Shown here: one piece after another, positions 1-11,079 of the stretch
Layout: each line of letters begins with the position of its first letter
Position numbering within the stretch: position 1 is the first letter of the stretch
Source of the DNA: Dryomyza anilis
Taxonomy: Eukaryota; Arthropoda; Insecta; Diptera; Dryomyzidae
DNA: 64,000 nucleotides
Direction: 5' to 3'
Assembly (NCBI GenBank): GCA_951804985.1
Contig: OX638130.1
Span: 40,690,475 to 40,754,474, forward strand
The notes under the pieces: generated by a model
Database searches by the model: none
What the model was told of the DNA's origin: nothing
What the model saw: only the letters and a program-made list of their open reading frames with translations
Made by a program: the position numbers and the translations under genes

Positions 1-223
1 AACACAATATTTTCACTAAGATAACAAAAAACATTGTTAAATTACGTTTTCCATTTTACCCCAATATAATAATTTTAACATAACTTAGCACAATATAAAC
101 AATGTTAAATTATTTGAAAATTATGGAAAAAAAGAAATTTTATACAAAAACCGAAATCAAAACCGAAACCGTAACTTGGAACCGGTATACCGAAACCGTT
201 ATTCGTTTAGGTTTCAATCCTTG
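1..223. mobile_element. hAT-like element, right terminal part (runs off window start)
   Basis: The segment ends in the terminus GGTTTCAATCCTTG, preceded by AACCGAAACCG-type subterminal repeats. It matches the last 320 bp of the complete element at 49682-51624, apart from about 90 bp missing near the end here. That other copy has an 8-bp target duplication, which supports assignment to hAT. The left end lies outside the window, so length and TSD cannot be read. No coding capacity is visible. Confidence 0.75.
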
Positions 224-267
224 ATTAAAACCATACAAATATCCTATGAAATATACGCAAAGAATTT

Positions 268-1103
<836 letters not shown>

Positions 1104-1116
1104 TATACTGTTGTTG

Positions 1117-1428
1117 TAGCCGCGGTAGCTCAGTGGTTAGTGCGTTGGACTACGAGCCGAAAGGTCCCCGGTTCAAGCCTGGACTGGGGCTAACAACATC
1201 TTTTCATAGAAACATTTTTCTATACCGCGCTACCTCTCGGCAGTAAATGGCAAACCTACGAGAGTAAATCATTGCCTATGAAAAAGCTCTCACCCGCCGT
1301 TCGGATTCGGCAATAAACTGTAGGTCCCACCACTTTGAGTACAAATATAGCACGCACAGCTCAAAATGGTGAGAGAGCTCGGCCTAAGTTCTTACAGGAC
1401 TGTAGTGCCAAACTATTATTATTATTAT
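1117..1428 (+). mobile_element. tRNA-derived SINE with 13-bp target duplication
   Basis: The head resembles a tRNA. It has an A-box-like TAGCTCAGTGG at about 1125 and a B-box-like GGTTCAAGCCT at about 1170. An unrelated body of about 200 bp follows, then an (ATT)n tail at 1413-1428. The insertion is flanked by perfect direct repeats TATACTGTTGTTG at 1104-1116 and 1429-1441, which marks target-primed retrotransposition. Related pieces lie at 11881-11966 (3' part) and 31390-31535 (minus strand). The head is too diverged and the unit too long to be a working tRNA gene. Confidence 0.9.
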
Positions 1429-1530
1429 TATACTGTTGTTGAAAGAAGCATGTTATTGTTTTGTTGTACTTCTACAAAATATATCTAATTTAGATAATTG
1501 TATATTTATTTTTTTTTTTTTAATACCTTT

Positions 1531-1785
1531 AACTAACGTCGGTGGTTCAGTGGTTGGTGAGCTCGACTGAGGGCCGAGAAGTCCAATACCCAGATTAAAA
1601 TCTCGCGACTCCAACATTGAAATTATAAAATTTGTTTTTATACGATTTACTTCTCGACAGACAATGGAACCCACCGACTGCGTCGTTTGATTTGCACATA
1701 AAACTGTTGGTGTCGCCTTACAAACAGAGAGTATATATTTGACATAGAGTTTCCATACAGGTGGTTTCCCTGCCACTTTTGTCAA
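1531..1785 (+). mobile_element. Second tRNA-derived SINE, tRNA-Gly-like head
   Basis: It begins with GTCGGTGGTTCAGTGG, very like the 5' part of tRNA-Gly, and has a degenerate B-box around 1595. The body contains a CTCGACAGACAATGG stretch comparable to CTCTCGGCAGTAAATGG in the SINE at 1117, so the two probably belong to related families. Ends are approximate and no clear target duplication was found. Confidence 0.65.
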
Positions 1786-1793
1786 ATAAATTC

Positions 1794-1998
1794 AAACATT
1801 GGTTATGTGGAAATTGAAACGAAAATGTTGTTAACAGACACATTTTTAAATCAATATTCTGATGTTTTTTGCCACATTTTTGGCCAGAAAAAATTATTAA
1901 AATTTATAAGGCATTAGATTGCAATATATCTTGATGAGTTTGGTTGCAAATCGGTTAACTTCAATCTGTACAATTCCACTTCCACATAACCAATGTTT
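1794..1998. mobile_element. Short inverted-repeat element (MITE-like)
   Basis: A 19-bp perfect inverted repeat (AAACATTGGTTATGTGGAA at 1794-1812 and its complement at 1980-1998) brackets about 170 bp of AT-rich DNA. This is the size and form of a MITE. No target duplication could be assigned. Confidence 0.5.
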
Positions 1999-2238
1999 TC
2001 GGCAGCGATGCCAGCAAACTCGGAAGGAATCTCTATTAAAATGTATATTCTCTGGTACAAATAAAAGGGAGAAGTTCACTTTACCGGCCGAAGCGAAAAA
2101 AAAAAAAATTGCCACCCCCTGTATTTTCGCAAAAAAAAAAATACCAAAATTAAAAAATCGCGCCGCTCGGACCCGTGGTGACCTTGAAAAATCAAAAACC
2201 GGTGCACCCACTTACAAGTACATATGTATACTCATGAA

Positions 2239-2914
2239 AGGTATTTTCCTCACGATTCCAAATCTGTAATAGTTTTTCAGATCTGTCAATCCTAGCGGCT
2301 CCTACACCAATTTATGTTATTTCAATTATATGTATGTATATGTTGTATGAGTTACTTTTATGTAATAATTGAAGTATATAAGAATGTATAACCTTAAGAT
2401 TTTTAAGCTTATAGTTTTTTTTTTTTTTTTCTTTTTTTGGTTTTTTTTATAAAAAAAATATTAATTCTTCTTTTTTTTGTTTTTAATTATTTTAATTTTT
2501 GTTTTGTATTTTTTTAATTATTTTAATTTAATTTTGTAATTTTTGAATTATTATTGAATTTTGAAGGAAATTGTTGGGTTTCCTTCGATTTTAGTGCCGC
2601 AGGCGAAAAAATTTTAATTTTTTAAGTAGAAGGTATATATCTACTTTTGATTTAATTTTTGATATGAAACAGTCATTTGTGTATGATTGTAGCGCCGCAG
2701 TCGAAAAATTTTTCATTTTTTCAGAAGCACATAGATATATATGTACATACATTCTAAATATATGTACATACATTCTAATATACTTCAATTATTACATACA
2801 AGTAGCACATGAAACATATACATATGATTGAAATTACATAAATTGATGTAGGGGCCGCTAGGATTGACAGATCTGAAAAACAATTACAGATTTGGAATCG
2901 TGAGGAAAATACCT
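2239..2914. mobile_element. Foldback element, 0.68 kb
   Basis: The left end starts AGGTATTTTCCTCACGATTC and the right end is its near-complement. The inverted arms run about 150 bp (2239-2395 against 2770-2914) and include TCTGTCAATCCTAGCGGC. The centre carries two copies of a GCCGCAG(G/T)CGAAAAATTTT-type motif (about 2596 and 2692). It is non-coding. It could be a MITE or a foldback. Confidence 0.75.
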
Positions 2915-3279
2915 CAATTTTTAATTATTTGCCATATAATCATTTAAAAACACAATTTATTGTAAATACATTTGTCATAAAACATAATTTTATTGACAAC
3001 GAAGTAGTAGAACAAAATATTCATGAAAATATATATTCATTGTTTTGTATAAAAATAATGTAAATAATGAGATGAGCTTAAATTATTCTCAAACAACTTT
3101 TGTGTACATTTATACTATTTCGACATTTCCACAAAATACGAGTTTTACGCGCTTATTATGTATCAATCCCCTTAAAAACTTTCGTAATTCAAAAACAAAA
3201 CGATACTTCTACAAAAAAATGAAAGGAAGTATTTAGTCCGAAATGTAAAGTATTTCATATTTTTAATTAAAAAACGGAC

Positions 3280-3453
3280 TGTAAATAGTGCGAAAGTATG
3301 CAACACTGCAAACTAATGCAAGTGACAGAGGAACATATGATGATGTAAACAAACAAAAATCCATATTATTCACGAAATTTTTAAAATTTGTTGAAAATTG
3401 TAAGTATTTCTTCTTTTTTTAAATTAATAACAATTTTAAATAAATATTTCCAG
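3280..3453 (+). other. Putative 5' non-coding exon and 54-bp intron of the 3467 gene
   Basis: A canonical donor GTAAGT at 3400 is followed 54 bp later by a pyrimidine-preceded acceptor TTTCCAG ending at 3453, with a plausible branch site (TTAATAAC) between. The length is typical of fly introns. The acceptor lies 13 bp upstream of the ATG at 3467, so the intron would sit in the 5' UTR. The upstream exon start near 3280 is a guess. Confidence 0.5.
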
Positions 3454-3466
3454 TTTATTGACGACA

Positions 3467-3793
3467 ATGCGGTTTCTCCTGCTGCATTGTTGCCTCGCAG
3501 GTCGACTAGACCATCTCTCACAGGTTGCAGTACGACCAATTGCTTCAACGAGCTGCTTCAATTTTCCGCAACAAACAAGTTACTCGGCAATGATGTCGCA
3601 TGATCCGAAGAGGCTGCAGAACTTCGTCTCTCTAGAATTGCTGACAGATCTGCAACAATTGCACGAGAACTATGCAGCATATGCTGAGCTTATCGAAAAG
3701 TACTGCATCATAGATAGCCGCTTGAAGCCGTTCACGCTGTATTCTTCAGAAAAAGAAAAAGATTCTCGTCTTTACGAACGCGCTTTATTTTAA
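3467..3793 (+). CDS. Small uncharacterised protein (108 aa), candidate host gene
   Basis: An open frame of 108 codons starts at the first ATG after a well-formed 3' splice site and ends in TAA. Its base composition is clearly richer in G+C than the flanks, unlike the decayed transposon frames around it. The first roughly 30 residues (MRFLLLHCCLAGRLDHLSQV and on) are hydrophobic with arginines and almost no acidic residues, which could be a signal or mitochondrial presequence. The rest (from about residue 45) is polar and helix-prone with many Leu, Glu and Lys. I do not recognise the family and assign no function. An in-frame TTG lies 9 bases upstream, but ATG is the better start. No AATAAA lies close downstream; the nearest is near 4314. 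It might be an isolated pseudogene fragment, but the intact frame and intron argue for a gene. Confidence 0.5.
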   Translation: MRFLLLHCCLAGRLDHLSQVAVRPIASTSCFNFPQQTSYSAMMSHDPKRLQNFVSLELLTDLQQLHENYAAYAELIEKYCIIDSRLKPFTLYSSEKEKDSRLYERALF

Positions 3794-4800
3794 CTTTCAA
3801 TACATTTTAATTGTTTTTGTTCATTATGAAGTTTGTGATTAGTTTTATTTAAGGACAATTTGCAGGTGGCTGATTTGTGACCTGCGTTCTTAGTCGTTTT
3901 GCGAGTAGTAAATTTCAAAGATTAGTATCGGCAACATAAACGCAGCTTGATCTGTATGGATGGATTAGTGCGTTGTACTGATATAAAGGACATAGATATT
4001 GAGTCACCTACGATCTGCTGCGCGACAATAAGAATTATAAGATCAGATCAATAAGATCTGAGCGCAGTAGTCCTCAAAACTCTTTAAAAACGCTGTACAC
4101 AAAATTTATAATATTATGCTGTGTGCTGTATGTGCTCAAATGCAATTTAATTCGATTAGATCCGAATGACGACTTTAAACTGATTTAAGAAAGGCAGATA
4201 AAAATTTAAAAAATATAATTATGTCTGAATGTGAAATTATGCGAGAAATGATGAAATCAGGCAGACATTTTATAATGTATCGCATAGTTAAACATATATT
4301 AGTTATTTTTTGTAATAAATATTACTAACACTGGGAAATAAAATTACAAATTACTATTTTATTTCATTGTATTATTTTTTCAAAACTAATATGAATTTAC
4401 ATTATGAAATAGCGTATATCTTTTCTTTTATTTTGACTTGAAACAAAGTACAAATCCACCATTTTTCACAATAAATGTTAAAGTTAAGATAAGAAAAAGA
4501 AAGTTATGGGTAATCATTATTAGTAAATATGATGTAAAATGATCATTAAATATAAAGATATCATAAAAATGTGTAATAAATATACTATTTTCTGTAATAA
4601 ACTATTTTCCTTTATTAAAAAATTATAGAATTTTTCTCATAAAATCTCGTGCATTGCCTGATGATGATTTCGTTATGAGGAACAAATAATATAGCTATGA
4701 TCGGGACCATTGACTACTTAGATAATGTAAACCTTGGTATGGTAAGCATTATAAGGACATGCAAAGGCAATGAGCATCGGGCAAATTTCTACTAGGGAGA
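3794..4800. other. Intergenic AT-rich DNA downstream of the small gene
   Basis: No gene or clear repeat. AATAAA-type signals near 4314 and 4340 could serve as distal polyadenylation sites for the 3467 gene. Confidence 0.5.
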
Positions 4801-4802
4801 GA

Positions 4803-5700
4803 TACTCAGTTTTTCAGATTGTCTCAAGTTTTTGAGTTATTACGTAATAACTCAAAATTCTCGTATTTTTCTACCTATTTTGATCTTTAACTTTTTACGG
4901 ATTTGAGTTTTCGATCACATCTCTTTTGTATTCCATTAAGAATACTTCAGATAATATTTTGAAATAAACCACATTGATCAGACCAATGTTATGACCAGTA
5001 TGCATAACATATACAGTTTTACATAATTCAATAAATGTTTATACGTGAAAAAAGATCCATAATTGTTTTTACAAATCACTCTTTAAGTCTTCTGACTGAA
5101 TACAATTTCTCGTATTCGATTTTTTATTTAAATTTTCTTTTATAATGCTCCATTTAATCAATATAATTTTTTGTCCAATTATTCATAGAAATTTCAATAA
5201 AATCTGTGGAATTAAGCTTGGCATAAATGTATTACTTTCCATGGGTTTGCCTCAATATCATACAATAGAGTCAAATGAAGATCACATACTAAATGTTCAT
5301 ACTTTTAAAATGAAATAATAGAAAGTTTTTAATCGAATTTGTGAATTTCGCTCATAACTAAAAGAGTGATTTGCAAAATCAAAGGAGGAGGAAGCATAGA
5401 ATTATAGATCAAGTCTGATATAAGATATTTAATTATGAAAATCATAGATGTTATGCAATAAATAATAGGTACACCTTAAAATTTATATTTTTTGCGTTTG
5501 ACTGGTCATAATCCGAATTTCATGTGGTTTATTTCAAAATATTATATGAAGTATTCTCAGTGAAATAAAAGAAAGTGATCGAAAACTAAAATCTGTAAAA
5601 GATTAAAGGCCAAAATATGTAGAAAAACACCAGAATTTCCATATATTTGTTTTACGTCATAACTCAAAAACTTGAGGCAATCTGAAAAAAACTGAGTATT
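4803..5700. mobile_element. Foldback element, 0.9 kb with long inverted arms
   Basis: The left end ATACTCAGTTTTTCAGATTG is mirrored at the right end as CAATCTGAAAAAAACTGAGTAT. The inverted similarity continues inward for roughly 280-350 bp per arm (4803-5090 against 5350-5700), diverged by many substitutions and indels. The loop is non-coding. No target duplication is clear. A weakly similar stretch lies near 40040-40150. Confidence 0.75.
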
Positions 5701-5864
5701 AGAATCTTGGCGTCCATCAGAAAATCATACTTCGATCGCAGTATAAGCTAAAAAGTAATAATTGTCCATCACGTGTTTAAAATTTGAATTCCAGGAAATA
5801 TCATTTTTACTTTTTTAATTTTATATTTGAGTAAAGACCTTTTTATACCATTAAATTTACTTAA

Positions 5865-6130
5865 TGGTTGTAGATAAATCGAACGTAAAGAAAAAGTACG
5901 ACACTTTTCTTTTTTTATACTGGTCAAATGTCACAACAAGCCAATAGTTTTGCTGCACGCTGCAAAATAAAAGGTTCTCCAAATCACAATTTGGAGGCAT
6001 TAACATGTATGTTTGGAATTTTATGCAAACATAATATATAATTGTCTGATTAATCATTTGTAAACAGGGTTATATTGAGACTTGAACAGTGTTGTAATGA
6101 GCTCTGATTTACATTATGATATCACGGAAA
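5865..6130 (-). repeat. Fragment of the repeat family also in the palindrome arms
   Basis: The segment from GCTGCACGCTGCAAAA to GTTGTAATGAGCTC closely matches 41945-42110 (same orientation) and 36740-36940 (reverse). It is therefore a dispersed third copy of that family, cut off at the bounds given. It is non-coding. Confidence 0.75.
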
Positions 6131-6949
6131 GATTCTGATGCTGCTCCTTTAATTATAATTGCTTCGGTGCGACCTTAATAGATCTATTGTGACCCGTTTG
6201 ATACCATAACTGATGACATTCTCAACTGTGACATCCCCTATACTATTTTTAGGATGTTCTGGTTCTGATAATTCTATAAGATGTCCGTTAAGCCTGTCTC
6301 AGTTAATAACCTGATTATATGGTTAAGGTTCATCCTTTTAATATCGCTCGCACTTGGTTGTCGATTTCAAAGTATGTGCATTCATGTACGCATTAGCGCT
6401 GCACATGCTTTTAATATATGTTATGGATTAGAGATGGGCATGTGATCGTAATCACGCGTGATTGTGATTTAATCCTAAATTTGCTCACGTGATTTTGAGT
6501 AGACCAAAAAATACCGTGAGTGAGTGTGTGTGAGTACAATTTTTTCGTGAGTGAGTCAAATATTTCATAAAATAAAAATCTCACTCTTAATTTTTTGCGA
6601 TTTTTCTATATTTTTGCTGAACTCAGAATGCTTTGGGAAGGAGTCTGTCCACAATTCAGAACTATAATAAATCAAACCCATCTTCAACTCAGAATAAGTT
6701 GCAGGGTTCAGCAACAATTGATCTAACCCCCCGTACTTAGTATGGGCTTAGTATAGTCAATTTTTGTGGGGTCATGTCAATTTAGTTTGTGCTTGGTATA
6801 CCCATTTTTATCAAAAGTTTAACTTAAATTTCAAATATAAATTGTTTACTAAGTTTAGTTTGTTCCAGGGCACAGTGTGATATTTTTTATGTCTGGGGGG
6901 ACAAAATGCAAAAGAAAAATTATTTTCATTCCAATTGATTTCTTTTTTC

Positions 6950-7300
6950 GCATATTAAGTAGAATTTTTGCATAAATTTATTAAGTAGATTGAGAGAATA
7001 TTTACATAATGGATTGATAAATGCCTTATCATAAATGAAATAATTGGAACATCTCTTTGTAAAGGCATCATAATTGCGATCAACCAATGTCTTAAAACTT
7101 TACGTTCTAAAATTTCCAATTTTTGTACCACTGTTGGAAAAATGGAAAAGTAGTAATTTTGTAATTTTGTTCTAGTGTTCAGGTTTTTATTTTTTAAGAG
7201 TCTTGAAAACATAGCATGTACCCTATTAGCATTTTTGAGAATTATTTTCGCATGCTGATTAAATTTAAGGAGTTTTCTAAATAATAAAAATAATTCCAAT
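6950..7300 (-). pseudogene. LINE reverse transcriptase C-terminal fragment
   Basis: The minus-strand frame contains a stretch around LNTRTKLQNYYFSIFPTVVQ followed by KLEILERKVLRH. This resembles the region just after the RT domain in Jockey-type non-LTR elements. About 100 codons survive with no catalytic motifs. Identification is by motif resemblance only. Confidence 0.5.
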
Positions 7301-7479
7301 TAGTTACATTTTTGACAACTAATCTGTTTCTTAAAATTAAGATTTTTTCAGTTAAGCGGTATATCCGTATATATCTTGATTCCTACTGGATTTAGATTTG
7401 TTGTCCCTACGTGCAATAAAAAATGATTTGGCATAAGAGTTTCTGGGTCATCCAGACTTATCGGCAGATGTTTCAGAGA

Positions 7480-8160
7480 TCTACTGTTGGCTATGTTATC
7501 TGGATCAAGGAAAAAATTTTGTGTCTGCAGTATTTAAGGAAGTATGCAAAGTCCTCAAGTAACACATAACACGAACAACGCCTTTGCACTCGCAATCTGA
7601 CGGCATTGGGGAGAGATTTAATCGGACTTTGGAAGAGTACCTTAGAAAGGTGGTTGACAAAAATCAAAAAGATTGGGATACACACATACCACTATTTCTC
7701 ATGGCTTATCGAGCGGAAGTCCATGACACCACAGTAACTTCGCCTGGAAAATTTTGTTTGGAACAGACTTAAGATTACCTGCGAATTTAAAGTTTGGTGC
7801 GAGTCCTTCAGCTGGAATTCCTATTCACGATTATACTTCCAGAAAAAGTGAAGAAATGAACGAAGTGTATCAGTTTGTAAGACAGCGTACACATTTTTCG
7901 AGTGATAAGCTGAAAGCCAGATACGACTTGCGGGCAAATTCAGAGGGATTTATTGAAGATGAACTCGTTTTGCGCTCTAACCCACAAAGACAGAAAAGCT
8001 TATACCTAATCTGGAAACACACTGGGAAGGACCATACAAGATACTTAAAAGAATTAATGACGTAGTATATCGGATTCAGAATACGGCAGGCGTCAGACGA
8101 AAAATTAAATTGGTACATTTAGAAAGATTGGCGCCATACAGAGGGAGAGGGAGACGATTG
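7480..8160 (+). pseudogene. Ty3/gypsy integrase fragment
   Basis: Split frames (about 7490-7772, 7754-8065, then to 8150) read as the C-terminal half of a retroviral-type integrase. They include SDGIGERFNRTLEEYLRKVV, which carries the third catalytic Glu context, then a PLFLMAYR stretch. The C-terminal GPYKILKRINDVVYRIQN-like segment follows in another frame, ending at HLERLAPYR. Frameshifts near 7560, 7765 and 8020 break it. The fragment lies inside the hAT element. Confidence 0.75.
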
Positions 8161-8499
8161 ACATATTTGTTGTTTTTCGACATGGAAAAGATTTAAAAAA
8201 AAGCCAACACGGAAACAACACACGATTTTGAAAGCAAATATTTTAAAAGTAATGTTAAGGAAAGTAAAAATAAATAATTTACAACTTGGCCAAACTGACG
8301 ATGATCGCCCTCGATTAAAATTAAAAAAATAAATAAAAATAATATATTCATAAAAAATTAAATTAATAATAAAACTGATAATTAATCGACCACGATTTAA
8401 TAAAAAAAATAAAACATATTAAGCATTTTTTCACACTTCAACATTCATTTTTGCATTCTATTGGTTTCAATAACACTATCATATGGCAACTGAGTTAAT

Positions 8500-8850
8500 T
8501 GCGATCATTTTTTCAATCAAATAATTCGTATATTATCCTACATAATTACCTCTTTGCTGAACACCAAATAAAAGCATACTTGGCGTATTTTTAGTAGTGC
8601 TGTGAATTTTATTGTTGATTGTATAATCAACCTGAAGCAACTTATATAGCATGCTTAATTTTCCCAAGTAGTCATATCTAATGGTGTCCTGCTGTCTTTT
8701 TTTTTTGGTGATGTATATTATTTTCAACGGGGACGGATATGCAGTTTTAGTGTTGTGTACGGGTAACATTTTTTTTATGGAGATTTCACAGTTCCGGTAG
8801 AAGAAATAATGAAATTCTGTTGAAGTAGCTCTAATAAATATATTATGCAA
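8500..8850 (-). pseudogene. Second integrase fragment, opposite strand
   Basis: The minus-strand frame ends in DYTINNKIHSTTKNTPSMLL followed by FGVQQRG. This matches the post-catalytic integrase helix region of Ty3/gypsy elements (N-N-x-H-x-S/T-T-x-x-(S/T)-P). About 100 codons remain with no catalytic core. It is a different element from the plus-strand piece at 7480. Confidence 0.55.
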
Positions 8851-9922
8851 TGTAAATTCATTTTATAAATTTCGAAACATAATGTATTTTGTACAAAAAT
8901 GTTGTTAAAAAGTAAAACAAATTTTTTCGTATAATGCATCCATTTACTACTCACACTAAAATATTTTCGAAAAATAAAAATCGTGATAATTCAAATAATT
9001 CTCTCTTTTTTAATCATATCATAGAAACCCTGATAAGTATTTTAAAATTGATACAAAACTTGATATATAGGCTTCTATACATATTTTAGAATTAAGAAAT
9101 ATTATGTTGATTTTGCATCTAACGCCTACTGAGCAAATTCCTAAAAACACGTTTTTGCATTTTTGTCGAATATCCTTGAAAACGGACATTATAATATGAG
9201 AAATGACATCTAATACCTAAATTCTAAAGAATACACATTTTTATTTTATTTGTAGAAGAATTTTTGCCAAATGTGTATGTGTTATTTATTATTTCTATGG
9301 GAAGTGGTCGTGGCACTTATCTGATCACGCCCATTTTTTGTGGATAAGTTTTTATTTCAAGAAAACTTTTCTATACAAAATTTCAAATCTTTAACTTTAA
9401 AATTCGATTTATGTCCACCTAATTTGTGAAAATGTCACACTGGATTGGAGCTGTATTAGTACGAAATGACATACGAATAAAAAATAACTGTATCTGTCAT
9501 CAGCGACTATCGACGATCGCGACGAGTAGTGAAAATAATCACTGCCCGACATGACTCATGACGCGTCACTAAAATAAAAATATCTATTTATAGAATGGTC
9601 AAAATAGCTGCAGTTGCACACATACGATCATACACAAATACTCAAATACAGTAGGTAGGTACTTTATGTTGTATTTTCTATGCTCCTTTTTGTGGACTGG
9701 TTTTTTATTTTTCAGTATCGCCTTTATGCTCCGCTAAATTGCATGCTGCGCTGCTTTGCGTCAATGAATATGAATACCTGAATGAATGCAATTCATAACA
9801 ATTATGGACGCGTTTATTATATCAATTTCGCTGAAATTGTACGATTCGTATATATGAACAATAGTTCAAAAATAGAATGATTTATTCCATATATATTATG
9901 AACGGTGTCTCAATTAACGGCG
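8851..9922. other. AT-rich interior of the hAT element
   Basis: No gene, SINE or inverted repeat recognised. Confidence 0.5.
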
Positions 9923-10776
9923 CACAGTGGTCCAAAATTGAAAAAAGCTGACCAAAATTCTAAAAATCGTCTATTTTGATTAAAGACAAGTAAACGTTCA
10001 GTGTGTGATTCAAATTCGCGTGATTCGGTATAAAAATTGCAATGGTCTGACAAATTTTTTTGTTTAGAAAAATTTCAATTTTTTTTTTATTTAGTCAAAT
10101 ATGAACATACAATTTATAAGGAATTAGTTTAATATGGGTAATATTAAGAGATAGAAGATAACGCAAATGAAGGAGAAGATGATAATGACGACATTGATGA
10201 AGAATACCAAGAGTTTCAATCTTTTTTATCGTTCCTCTCACATCCATTTCTATTTTATATTAAAAATCCCATTTTTTAAATGTAAAGTTAGGTTTTTTTC
10301 TCAAAAGCAATTATTTGCAAAATTTAAAAACTGATTTGAAATGCTCCTACATTTGGCTACAAAACTGCATTAAAAGTTTGGAGGAACAATGCGGAACACT
10401 TTAACTTTTTAACTTTTAACAATTTACTTTTTGTTTTAGAGGCTAACATATATTGTATGATATCTTATTGGTTCTTTAGTTCCGTTTTTTGTTGTATTAT
10501 AAATTCTTAAAACATCTATTTATATAATTATCATAATATAATATGAATTGTATATTTACATTAGCAGTATCCTAAAATCAAAGCACACTAAAATATACAT
10601 TTTTTATAATGAAAAAAGTACTTACCTTGAGAGTTAATATCTGAAAAAGAGTAGTTTTTTCGAATAAAATTCTTGGTCCGGAATGTTTATACGTGAATTA
10701 TTATACTATTGTTTGCATTCTAATTTAAAAATAGTATTGAATTTTGGCCAGCTTTTTTCACTTTTGGACCAGTGTG
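9923..10776. mobile_element. TIR element with CACAGTGG / CACACTGG ends, 0.85 kb
   Basis: The left end CACAGTGGTCCAAAATTGAA and the complement of the right end, CACACTGGTCCAAAAGTGAA, form terminal inverted repeats of about 40 bp. Internal sequence recurs at 20349-20955, and the right TIR recurs at about 14715-14757 and 20915-20957. Superfamily is unresolved: P-like, Transib-like and Tc1-like are all possible. No target duplication could be read. Confidence 0.7.
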
Positions 10777-11079
10777 CGTAATATCATTATTGCGTTTTAA
10801 AGATGTAGGTTGTATTGGAGGTGCCACACTCGGTCGACCAACACCAGCATTTCAAATGAAATATATATTTTTATGCATACTGAAAACAATAGCAAAAAAT
10901 ACGTGATTTAGTGTGAATCACGTGATTGAAGCTTAATTTCGCTCACGTGATTGTGAGAGAGTGTGAGTAGAACAAAAGAGGCCGTGAGTGAGTGTGCGTG
11001 ATTAGAAAAATTCTTTCGTGAGCGTAAGTCAAAACTCACTCACATGCCCATCTCTATTATGAATCTTCGTCGTCTTCTA

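Larger units (their letters stand above)
6429..11056. mobile_element. hAT element, TAGAGATGGGCATG family, 4.6 kb
   Basis: The left terminus TAGAGATGGGCATGTG and right terminus CACATGCCCATCTCTA are flanked by 8-bp repeats TTATGGAT (6421-6428) and TTATGAAT (11057-11064), one mismatch apart. An 8-bp TSD is diagnostic of hAT. Subterminal regions are dense in TCACGTGA/TCACGCGTGA motifs and GTGAGTGAGTGTG runs. The same termini bound the element at 32081-33734. The interior holds retroelement debris (6950-8850) and a smaller TIR element (9923-10776) that presumably inserted later. No transposase is readable. Confidence 0.85.

Noticed and set aside
1119..1190. A functional tRNA gene
   Set aside because: A- and B-box-like motifs are present, but the acceptor ends do not pair convincingly. 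The sequence also continues into a SINE body with tail and TSD, so it is a SINE head.
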